NCBI GenBank assembly: GCA_030562195.1
Contig: JAUJPP010000007.1
Coordinates: forward strand, 33,415,769 to 33,479,768
Reading direction: 5' to 3'
Length of the DNA stretch: 64,000 nt
Source: Nipponacmea schrenckii
Taxonomy: Eukaryota > Mollusca > Gastropoda > Lottiidae
In this document: positions 1 through 11,800 of the stretch, one piece after another
How the letters are laid out: every line of letters begins with the position of its first letter
Position numbering within the stretch: position 1 is the first letter of the stretch
Position numbers and translations under genes: made by a program
Notes under the pieces: model-generated
The model's database searches: none
What the model was told of the DNA's origin: nothing
Seen by the model: only the letters and a program-made list of their open reading frames with translations

Positions 1-50
1 ACTCAAAATTTGGTAGTATAATATAATTATGATATTCTCTTTATTTTATA

Positions 51-254
51 TTGGTCAGAATTAGGTCCAATACAAAAGGAGATGGTCCTGTATGACATCC
101 AACTCGTGGGGGCAATACAATGAATGACATGAAAAAAAAATATTTCCATGTACAATTTGTGTAAAAAAGACGAAGTACATGTGTATTACATGTACATATC
201 TATTTTCTTGCGATTAAGTACATAAAAATAAATACACATATACACAAGCACACG
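51..254 (+). repeat. Dispersed repeat, copy 1 (ATGGTCCTGT family)
   Basis: The block GGTCAGAATTAGGTCCAATA...GATGGTCCTGT...GGGCAATACAATGAATGA followed by an A-rich run recurs at 9771 and 12073 in the same orientation. Similarity to the 9771 copy resumes at ACACAAGCA near 243. It looks like the end of a retroelement (SINE or LINE tail); the family is not identified. Confidence 0.65.
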
Positions 255-1496
255 TGTAAGAGATCGAAAGACATGGAAATAAATACACTTTTTTGAAAAA
301 AATAGCCAATGGTCAGTGCAAGGCAGCGAGATACCCAACCCTATACCAAATTTTATGTTCATATTTTTTTTATGGAGGGTGAATTTTATTTGAACCAATA
401 TGGCCTTTATGAAAATGAAAAAAAAAAACGACTTTATATCTGAAAACAAAACTTATACAGTTATTAATATTAAATACCACCTTTTAGATAACAGTACCTG
501 TATAATAATGAAAACTTGATGTTTAAATAATATGTTCTAAAATAATTCCCGAGGGAAGATATCATACCGGGAACTATTTGTTATACCCCGCCTTTTTTTC
601 CTTACAACATGGTGTAATGTTGTGCACATGGGTGACATATGTGTATTTTGGAAGTCATATTAGAAGTTTCGGGGGATTAGCTAACAATATTGGTTCTTTT
701 GTTAAATATTGGTTTCTGACAATGATACTTAGTTTGGATCTTCCTCCTTATTTAAATAAAATTTACTAAGTTTTATTTATACAATTTGTGTGGCATTTGT
801 TTATTGTTATGGGCTGAAAGTCATTTCATTGTGTACTGGACCTTCTTCTGACCCATATAAACAGTTTACTATCATTATTTTTTCTAAGGTTGTCGAAATA
901 CGTCATAATTATAAGCATAATTATAAGCAATTCTAGTTTTAGTTTTTTTTGCGATTCTCGGACGAGTTTGCAGACAAACTGGTAAAAGTTACAGAAGGTA
1001 TCTCTGACCGGAAGTGAGAGAAAGTTGATTTTTTTTTGCTTTAGCAAGTTTATTTTCAATTTGATTTCGACCGGATTTTCAGATTTAAAAAAACTTCAAT
1101 GTATTTGTCAACGAACAATATAGGCTTTATGCAATTCGGTTAAATCTTTAACCCACGATCTGCAATTCAATATTTAAGGGTCATCGGCGAAAATTTCAGA
1201 CCGTGATTTCTCGTTTAATATAAATGGTAAAATTTTGAAACTTTACCAGCTGATAGGCGATATGATTTTAATTTTTGAAAAATTTTGAAAAAAAAAACGA
1301 GTTCCGGTTTAGCCTCAAATGACGTAATTACGTAACTTCCGGTCTATAACAGCTAGGTGAAAAGTGAAAATTATAAATAACTTGTCAATAGTAATTGATT
1401 TGACCAAAATAATTAGGTCAAGCTGCCATATCAGCCGCCATTTTGAATTTTCGTTACCTATTATTTTCGAATTATTCAAATTTCGATTTTTTTTTC

Positions 1497-1770
1497 AAAA
1501 TTAGGTCACTTTAACGGCTACTGAAGGTGTGACACACTTAATCTATGACCATGAAAATTAGGTCAAATAATATTCAATATATTGTCTACGAGTAGGTGTG
1601 TTTAATTTGGCTTACTTAAAATATTCATAGAGATAAGTGTACTTAAATATAGGGCAAAAATTTTAATTTTCATATTTTCGCCGTCTTTAACCGTTACGGA
1701 AGGTGTGACCTAATTATTTTATGACTTTGAAAACTAGGTAAAATGATATTCAATATATCACTGTTTAAAA
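1497..1770 (+). repeat. Imperfect direct repeat of about 95 bp (two copies)
   Basis: The segments 1497-1590 and 1676-1770 share GAAGGTGTGAC, TATGAC(C/T) and ATATTCAATATAT in the same order and spacing. The neighbouring text (GGTCAA and CCGCCATTTTGAAT) also has the look of an old dispersed repeat. No coding content. Confidence 0.5.
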
Positions 1771-4049
1771 TTGACATCAAATGATTAACAATGCATTCGC
1801 TCAATATACAGGGAATTGAAACATAATAATATGGAACACGATTTTGTTCTCGAGGAAATACTACACAACAGGTGACCACAACAATTCTGGGACTTTTATC
1901 TAAAGACCATGTCTCACAATGAGGATTTATTAAACGTAAGCCGGCGTATCAAAGTTTCTTTTAAACATACGCATAGATATAGTTTTTTTTTAATTCTGGG
2001 CGTATCCACAGCGTATTTGCACATTTAGATAATATGGTAATAACCTATAGAGAACGTTTGATAACTTTTACTTACGTTCGAAATAAGTTCGAGAGGTTCA
2101 AAGCACGCTTTTCATATTTTAGAAATAAGTTTGAGTATTACAGCATTTATAGCGCAAATGGTTTTGCAAGAAAAAATCTATATATGTTCTCCTCTTACTA
2201 CGACGCATACCAGATACATAATCCATAAGCTATTTTTCATATAATCGTCAATGTGTGACTGAGCCATAAATAAAGTTTGTGGAAAAAGTCACAGAAAGAG
2301 CGATATGTTACCATTATTTCAATATTAACAATATTATTATGGTCATTATTTGTTCGATGTTACTAAGAAAATAATATCATGTTAACTATGCAATGAACAG
2401 AGTTTTGTTTCTTCCAGCGCTTTGATTAATTTCACATTAGGCAGCTCCACAATCTCTGATATTCAAACAAAAAACCACGCAAACAGATATTATTCGGGCA
2501 ATAAACATTCAGCAGTACCACGCCATTGGATCCTCATCCGAAGAAATTTGTGTGAAGTAAAGGTCTTTTGGTAAGGTTTTATGTGTAAAATACCAAAATA
2601 ACGTTATCATACATACAATTTATATAATTATTGTATCGGCTCAAATTGCAACCCTTAAACATTGTGGTATGAAAGACATCGAGATTTGTAATTTTGTGGT
2701 AAAGATGAAATAATTGTTAATAGAATCTTTCAAGCAACAATGCGCTCTGGTGATAGCAATTTTTTTATTTTTATATTAGTATTTGGTCAAAGTGCTGTGG
2801 TTTATCTACATCTTTGATGCGTGTGTTACACATCCCTTGTATTTGGTTACGGGGAAGGAAAAAATGTACCAAATTCTTGCACCTCAAAACGTGAGAACTA
2901 TTGGAAATAAATTGTATCGGTTTTTTATTTAAATAACATACAAGTACGTGTAAGTTAGATTTAGGTAGATAACTATCTGATGTAATCTTCTATATACCTA
3001 TTACCACTTGAATTGTATTTCATCTATTTGTACCATCAGCCTTACCTTACCTTCAAATCGAACCGGAAGTTTGAAAACATATTTTGTCTTCATTCTTTCT
3101 TCTCGGCTTGCAATGGGGGAAATATTGTCAGTTTTATCCACTATCTATTTGGTTATTCATATCCAACAAAATTAAGAAGAGTACAATACACAATTGATGC
3201 CCCCTCCCCCTTTCTCCTCTTGTGAACGGGCTTCAGTACTTCGCAAAGAGGAAATGTCGCTCCGATCACGGATATCTACACAGTTGAAGATAGTTGATCA
3301 CATCACACTTTTTTGCATTTTCTACACTATTTTTGATCAACATCTATTTCACAGTTAATAGAGTCGCATCCTGAATGGAGCACAAAGGATTTCCTTGAAC
3401 TCTATTTTTATCCTTACAAGTTTTTCACAAGTTCGTGATTTTAGGACATTGACTGTAAATGAATGTGTATTTAATTCCAGCTAAGTCTCATTATTTTTGG
3501 ATTTTGAGGTAATACTTTATTATTTTCTCATGGTTACGGATTTGTATGATCAAAGTGAGTTTATCATAAATTTCAATTGTGAAGCTAAATATAGTCTTAT
3601 GATCTATTTCCAATTCCATAATAGAAAATTATCTTCTATATAAAACATAATTACAACCTAAACCTAATTGTGTCTTTAATTTTCGGGGAAGGGATGGATT
3701 GAGTCTCCCAGATGTACAAACAAAGCGTAGAACAAATATTTTATTGAGAAATTGAGATAAAGGGTCTTATTCTGTTGGCTGGGTTTCTTCTGTTCTGATC
3801 TGAAATTAGAAAAAAATAATAACTATTGAGTGAAGTCAACTACATACCCTGTTATCAATAAGCAAAGTACTAACTTATTACGGGCTTCCATCGAAAATGG
3901 TAACGATTTTTCGTTTACCTTAGCATTATGAAACCATCAATTTGACACTCATAAATTAATTTTGGCATGAAAATGGTAAAACTTCAGGTAAATTATCGCT
4001 TAATTAATTTGACGGTTAGAGAGAGTTAATAACTGTTACTACCTGCTAA

Positions 4050-4330
4050 GAAGAGTCAGGTACAAGCAAACTTCTTTGATTTCATTGAACGTCCTGTGGA
4101 GGAGTGATTAACTGGACATAAAAAGAATAATATGTGTTCACGGGAAACCTGTCCCGAGAATTAGGGTGTGCGTTAATAAAATTAGCACTTCCGCCACAAA
4201 CATTGGCATGCCATAACAAAACAAATTAACCGACGTCCTCCTTGGAAGAAAATAGTCATGGTGACAAATTCAACTAATTATGCCGTGAACAACATTAATA
4301 TTTATATATAAAGCCTATAAGTGATGCTTT
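4050..4330. promoter_or_regulatory. Possible conserved non-coding element upstream of PNT exon
   Basis: A stretch of more balanced composition than its surroundings, with CACTTCCGCC, GGCATGCCA and homeobox-type TTAATTAA-like and AATTAACC sites but no open frame. Only a cross-species alignment could show constraint. Confidence 0.2.
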
Positions 4331-5664
4331 TTTCACTTTATTACATTTTGGATTCGGTGTACATAAAGTTTTGAGGAAGTTGTTTTACAAATAGTAAGTT
4401 TGTCTTAATACTGGTTGATGGCACGATTAGGCATTTACTTCTAAGTGTTTTTTAATCTCTTTCATTTTATAATTTTTTTTTAATATGTTATAGGTTTATT
4501 TTAAAAATAGTATTTCTAATGACAGTTTGACACTGAAATCTTTCATCTCGCTTCATTCAATGATTGTTTTCATGTTTGTTTTCATTTTTAAAGGGACAGT
4601 TTCACTATTCGTTTGATCAGACATACCTTAGTTTTCAGAAATGGTATTTTTTTTAAGTTTAAACTTATCAGTGAACAATACTGGTTTTTACAGCTCAACA
4701 TCGAAAATAATGTTTGTAGTGTTTGCGTTTTAATGATTCTGCTTACAAATATAGAAATGAATGTAAAAACTCTAGTTTGAAGAATATTTGAAAGCATTAG
4801 TTAGTAAATTGTACAAAATCTATTTCATTTTGTCAAATATTGGTCATCATTGACCAGAGTAAAACATAGTTGGTATCAGCGTATTTTAGGAATAATTAAG
4901 TCTGTCAATCTCACTGAAATAGTTATTAACTTAAAGTGGTTTATTAAGCGTATAATAAAAGTGTGTACGAAAAACAATTATAGGAATCTGACCAATCTAT
5001 GGTATAAAGCTCTATAATGATAGAATTCAGTTAAATAGAAGGTATAGAAGCAATAGTGCTCGTAGATAGGAAATGTCATATTATCCTTGAATGTCCATCA
5101 TAGGATCATATTAAAGAATAACTTTTTACTGTTTTTTAATATTTTATATTTTTTTTGATTCCTTGAGTTCAAATGATAAGGTTTTTATAATGACCACCCC
5201 TGATATGCAAATTACATAAGGAAAATACCTGAAAAAAAATGTGCCAAAAATGAAGAAGATTTTTATAATTAAGATTTCTTTTTTTATTTTAGGGTTATTT
5301 TATTAATTTCAAACCTAACAATTTAATGTAGATCATTTTATATAAACGAGTATTGAAGGATTATATTTCACTATCAAGTTAACTCTGTCATCAACATAAC
5401 TGTTCATACTGCAGATATGGATACTTAATTTTATTTCTTTATAAAATATCTCTATATCTATACTTATCGTGATAATTTTAATGTATTCATTTTATAATTT
5501 ACATTGTTATCTGTCTCATTGGTCAGTACTGGCCGGAAATCTTAGATATTTTGTTAATATTGTTTTTCTTTCGTAAATATTTGTGACACGGTAATACTTA
5601 TTATTATTAATTAATTTTGCACGTTAAAAATTTTAGTTCGATATTTTGTCTTATCTACTTACAG

Positions 5665-5868
5665 AAATTCACCTGTGGACCAAAGCGCATGTTCAGCAGT
5701 GGTTACATTGGGCAATAAAACAATATTCTCTGCGAGACATAAATACGTCACAGTTTTTGAGTACCGACGGTGTGAAACTTTCTCAAATGAGCAAAGAAGA
5801 CTTCCACGAAAAAATGTCTCCGTATAATGCTGATATTTTAATGAAGCATTTGGGATATCTGCGACAAA
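5665..5868 (+). CDS. ERG-like: Gene 1 exon: pointed (PNT/SAM) domain
   Basis: This 204-nt exon follows a TTACAG acceptor and ends before GTAAGT. It encodes a near-complete PNT domain: [15 protein letters not shown], then ...[21 protein letters not shown] and HLGYLRQ. The W..HV..WL.WA spacing and the YNADIL..HL.YLR ending match the ERG/FLI1 PNT, a helical bundle for protein-protein interaction. From recall, the vertebrate ERG PNT exon is also 204 nt, which suggests an old intron position. The exon starts with two bases completing a codon and leaves one base over (phase 1). Confidence 0.95.
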
Positions 5869-8800
5869 GTAAGTTCATCAGTTTGATCATAATTAGTCGT
5901 ATCTTTTAAGCTTATTTTGTTGTCAAAATTTTACAAAGCGGAAGCAGTGGAAAAGAATAATAGAGCAACTCTGCACTTGTTTTAAATATCCAATTCCAAA
6001 CTAAACTTTGTATATATAAACTTGCCCAAGGCACTTTAACCTAAATTTGTTTCAGTTTAGTTTAGTTTAAAACTGTTTAATAAAATCTTTATTCTATTCT
6101 GTCAGTAGTTGTGTCCCTTGAATAGAAAAATCAAAATGTTGCTTGAAGAATTAGACAGTTTCATACCAGTAAAACATTATAACACTAGAATAGTAATTGA
6201 TTCGCAATAAATAGGTAAAATGAGATAATGATTTTAAATTGTAGATAGTACCTCCAGAGATCACCCCGAACATCATATACCAATGAATAACTGTTCTCCC
6301 GTTTCTTACACGGACTCAGATCATAATTCAGCGTACTATGTTCCAAAAACTGGTAAGTAGAATATTACATATCTTTAAAAAGAACACAAGATAATAGGTT
6401 ATGGTTTAACACGTCTATTATTACATGGTACGTAACGTTTCAAAAATGAAATGCGATATCAAACACAATGAACTCGTAATGTCATCACAAAAAATGAAGA
6501 AGAAGGGGTTAGGTAGACTATAAATATTGCATATAAGTTGACGTCAGCTTAAAATATCATTGCGCGTAAGAAATAAGATCCAGAAAATAAACAGTAATTC
6601 TTTATTTCACATGGATATCATGTCCTTTTGGCACAATTTTGGTGACAAGGACATGCCCTTTACCGTCAATTTTTACCGAGTCGCCAACAAGAAACGACGC
6701 CATTGTTGTTATGCTAAAGTGGCGCATGAATACATTATTTACATTTTACCTAATTTGCATAGTTATGAACGTGTGCTACTGTGTCATATCGTTTTTCCGA
6801 ACTTGCGTTCTGAACTCGTAAACAGAAGTATTGTGTGATAATTTCAATTGCTTCATACAGACATTAGTTTGTCAAAAGATGATGTAGAACAAAACTAAAG
6901 TTTAACACATTATTAATTTAATTGATCAATAATTTAATCAATATTTTAAAAGATTAATGTCATTTAACCAATTTTGGGCAGAATTGAAACCAGCTATGTG
7001 ATATGCCTGAAAATTGTTTACCACTGTAAAATACTTTTTTTCAATGATAACTAATTTTAATTAAATTAAAATCTAGTCGATGTTATCATATTTTCTGTTT
7101 TTAACGAAAATTTAATCAAATCATAGTGACGAAACATAAATATTTTTTTTTCTTCTATTCAAATTTGATGTTCCATAAGAGTGAGTTTCTTTATAAATTT
7201 GCCATGATGAGTTTAGAAGTAGTTAAAGTAAAAAACTAGCAGTGTAACTTCAGAGACCTGGATAGAAAATAATGGTGCGTGACAAGTGATTGGAAGTAAA
7301 ATACAATAGTATCCATAGCCTACTTTTGTTATCACTATCAAAGAACGGTGATTTTAAATTGTTTTGCTTAATTGTGATAGTTAACATGTAGGAAACGAAC
7401 AAGTAATTTCGTTTTCCTGCTATACAATGGCTGAGCAAACAAAACGCTTAAAAGCATTTCACTCTCGAACAAATAATCAGGAAATACGGTAAATATTTAT
7501 CTATCATCAAACCATAGAGTAATTACAAAATAATTTCAGAAATGAAAGAAGATTCATTTGCATTTGCCTTCAATACGCGGACAGACGGCGTCATAAAATC
7601 AAAACTAACTTCCAATTATAGCCCAGTTCATGTAAGGGGATAAATTGTGGTCAGGACATGAGTCCATAAAGTTAATAATCTTCCACGAGCCAGCTTATTT
7701 ACTCCTGGCCGTCTCAGTCTTTAATCAATCCTGTTCATATACCATAACTGCCCCCAATTTAAACCTCTTCAGAACTCTTTAGCGTCTGTAGCAGTCAGAA
7801 AGACGACCCCTTCCGACCAGCGAGTTTCGTGTAAACAGAACTGACGTTACACGTGGTTCGTATGATTTACATGAAAGACAACTTAGAAATTGTATTGATT
7901 ATAGTATATAGAGTTGTTAAGATTAGCCGTCACATTGGACGATCAACTCATTCTTTCATATCGCTCAATTCATTGGCTGACTGTTGCAAATTGCAGTTAT
8001 TGTATTTGATAGAAGTCGCATATAAAACTCGAAACGGGAAATGAGCTCCTGCGAGATAGTTTGTTGTCAATGGAGCTTTGAGTGACGACTTCCTATTATT
8101 GATGCTAACTACGGAACTGTTGAAGCGATTTTGCGTGATTTTGCATTACTGTCTGTCTTTGTAACATTTATTGTTCGGTCATCGGTGCTCGGTTGTTGTC
8201 CTGGCAAGGAACTTCTTTCTGTATGTGGAGTCTTCGATTTGATAAATATAAATTTACAAAAAGTGAACTTTTTATTTGGATTTATAGTATTATATTCAAT
8301 GCAGACTTTAAAACGTCAGGATTTATTTCGACCATGCTCTTTTGCTGGGCTTCCAAGCTTTCTATTCACAGGTATAGCCACCGTGTCAAGTGTTTGATAA
8401 AACGTGTTTTTATTTAATTTTGTATCTTAAAAGGTGAAAAGACAGTTATAAAAACAACACTACTAGCTGATATTTATATCAGTCCATGTGAAATACAGTT
8501 AAAAGAGCACTTTTGACTTTTGCATTAATACATGTATATTTGTAGTAACTATATATTTTTCTGAATAAAAATGTAAAAGTATATTAATTTTTTTTTTCTT
8601 AAATTCAGAACCGCCGTTTTCCAAGAGTCCATGGCCACCAGCGTCTCCCGCACCCAGCCAAGGTAAGCGTCTTCTTTACAACAGTTTAACCTTGTTTTCA
8701 ACATCATGTAAGTACCGTGACTGAGCACAAATTTTTGAGAATTCAACAGGAACAGGAACAAGAATCTAGTTTTTTTTTTGGATTCACCTATATTACAAAG

Positions 8801-11800
8801 TTTCATTTGATTCCACATTAAAAATAAAATAATTATTAGTACGGAATCAGTTCTGATTTTAAAGCACCCGTTCACGTCATATTGTAGGTTATGGTGCCTC
8901 TAGTTTTCCCAGTATAAAATCAAGTTACACCTCACCGAGCCCACAATGGAGAGCGACACAAGGTACGCAATTTGACTATTTTATCTTTAAACGTATAATA
9001 CCTATTCAGATAACCACGAAATTGTTAACCTTTTTAACTTTGTCAAAACGAGTCTTTGTTCATCAGTTGTCATACCCGGTATCCAGAGTTGCTCAACATG
9101 TGAATTTTGAAATACTCTTAGAAGTTTTTTTCCCATAGCGTCTTAGTTAAATAGTTAACGTATTATATGTACAATACGTTTACTAGTCATGGCACCTGGT
9201 AACCCCAAGTGGTGAATTTTATACTCCTATTTGATCACGGTTTGAGCCTTCATACCGTTTGTCCATTCCAACAGGTAGTATTATTCAGTCTCAGTGGTTC
9301 TGAATGATGATATCTTTGGTAAATATAGTTAGTAAAATCCCAGTTATCCCTATCACTGTTCCAAATGAAATGCTGTAATATGGCCTATGGCCGGAATTAT
9401 GTCATGATGTGAGAATGTTGATAATGCCATGGAGATTCAGACTATCGCTCTCAGTAACATTTGGAGGAATCAATCCATATTGTTCAATATAGTCCTCTTT
9501 ACCACATAAATTTCAAATATGTACGTAAAATGTAACGACTTTAACTGGCGACCCTTTGAAATTCTATGACATAACCAAGGTAACGATAGGTGTATGGAAC
9601 ATTCATATCCAAACGAAGTCTTAGGAAATACGCTAAAGTTTAAAAACGTCAAAGCACTTTAAATACTAGTAAAACAAAACAGAAAAATAAGATTATTCAG
9701 TATTCAGTGATTAACAGTATACTGTTAGGCCAGAAAGGGTATAATAATATTTCCTATATATAATATTATATGGGTCAGAATTAGGTCCAATACACAAAGA
9801 CATGGTCCTGTTAACTACTCAGCCCATTGGGAAAATACAATGAATGATATGAAGAATAATAAATACACAAATATGTACAATTAATTTAAATATACACAAG
9901 CAACTAACAGTCGCCAGACCAAATAGAATAGATAGCTGATTTGGGTGTCAGGAGATCTTATAAACGTAGATGAATACAAACGAATTCGCTGGATCGAACT
10001 GTTTGAAAGAGACGAACGTAGTTCTAACCCTAATGATCTTACCTTGACCCTTTTTTGATTTCCAACTGTCAAGGACAGACATATGGGTTTCATAGGTTTT
10101 TTGTCCCATCCCAGCTACTGTACGCTTTTACATTATACCCTCCGCATCACATCACGAAAAACCGGTTTTATCGCGACAGATGTCAGTAGAACCTACTGGT
10201 TTGTGAGCAAGCATCTCTTCGAAAGCACAAATTCTCTGAGCAATAATTATATTTTAACAATGAAGGATAGGCCTACTAGTAAATGAAATGATGAGAAAAA
10301 TAAATCGTATAAATAATAATCAGTTTATCATGGTAAGAAATAAATTCGCCCAACTTAAGTTTCTAAACAAATTAAAGGCTTGAATAGTCACAGTGATATT
10401 CAGATGTTTCTAAATGGTTTCATTTTTTTAAAACTGAGACGTTAATCGAGGTTTGATAATCATCATAATTTTAGTCTCAGTCTTTCCTGTCAGGAACACT
10501 TAAATACAATGACAGAAATTCCACGGCTTCTCAGAGATTGCTTTATCAGACAATGGTAAAGCCTAAATGTCTTGGAATAAGTCAGTTGACAAGGCAGATA
10601 CAAGATTTCCGACCGGTATTGACGAAGCCTTTCCAGTGTTTCCGATCTTGATTCAATCTAACCAACTGCATTACTAAGGCTTTCTTTAATATTATAGAAC
10701 ATATTTTCTTAATAGATACTTTCTCGAGGATTTTTGTTTGCGTCGTCTGGAACATTGAGGTACCAGTGGTGCTGTTATTATAATTTATTAAGCGATTCAA
10801 ACGTAGTATATGGAGTGTGATTAATATTTTGGTAAAACTAAATCCTATAATATACTTTTTTTAAATTAAACATAGATTGAAATAACAAACATAATTTAAA
10901 AACTTGGTGTATAAGAGATGTTTATAACGTATACTACGTATATGATAGATGCATTCTCGGATGGGGGAATCCAATAGGGTATTAAATGAACTTCAGTTTT
11001 TCAGAGTTTCTTCATTTATATCTCATTGTGTCCATTTTTTTGTGGATTTTGTGTTTTTGAAATTTCGTATTGAGAAACTGTTATTTGTTACTTTCTCGTT
11101 GTCTTGTTGTTTTTTATTCTGCTGTGGATCCTTAAGACAAATTTTCTTGACCTTTTTGCTTCTGTTTTCCCATTTTGTCGCTTATAACATATCTGTTTTT
11201 CCGTAAGGTGGTCTTTCTGGCAATTATCAACTTGTTCTTCGTCTGTTGTTAATTTTGCAAGTTTGAATTTATGATTGTTCTTGAATGTTCATTAATGTTT
11301 AATTTCCAATCACGGCCTTTGTTATATTTTCATACAAATGACATATAAAGTTAAAGTTAAAGTAGAACTGTTTTTCAATAATATCACATATCTTTTTGGC
11401 GATGGGTCCATGGTTTTCAGAAATGTTTCCCATTGCCAACATATTGTATAAAATATGACCAAATTATTTTGCTCTTCGCCCCAATAGGTAACATATAAAA
11501 ATCTAAAAGGTCATAACTTAGCTCTATTTGCATCCGTTAAAAATGTTTCATATTGCGTCGTTCATGTCAAGTACTTCGACAATTTTTGAACTATTTATTT
11601 TCTCAACTTTTTTTAACTTTAATAACGAAATACTTTTAAAATTGATTGTTATTAAAATAGTCATATTATGTTATATGTTAATCGTGAAAGACATCGGGGG
11701 ACAATAGTTTTAAGTCACTTGGTTTTACTTTTTCCATTTTTAACAATAGAATTCAAGGTATAGTTCATGTAATAAAATTCTTCATTACTAAACATGTTAG

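Larger units (their letters stand above)
1..5664. other. Upstream or first-intron region of gene 1; no exon recognised
   Basis: AT-rich non-coding sequence. I looked for the exon that should precede the PNT exon (one leftover base, ERG-like RRVIVPAD-type ending) and did not find it. The stretch 820-1770 is repeat-like. A 22-kDa-or-larger ORF is absent; short open frames are composition noise. The stretch 4050-4330 is less AT-rich and could be regulatory. Confidence 0.5.

Noticed and set aside
2418..2570. Exon-like segment with strong acceptor (TTTGTTTCTTCCAG) and GTAAGG donor, about the length of the human ERG exon before PNT
   Set aside because: The open frame leaves two bases, but the PNT exon needs one. 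The frame with the right phase has stops, and the peptide does not resemble ERG. At best an untranslated exon.
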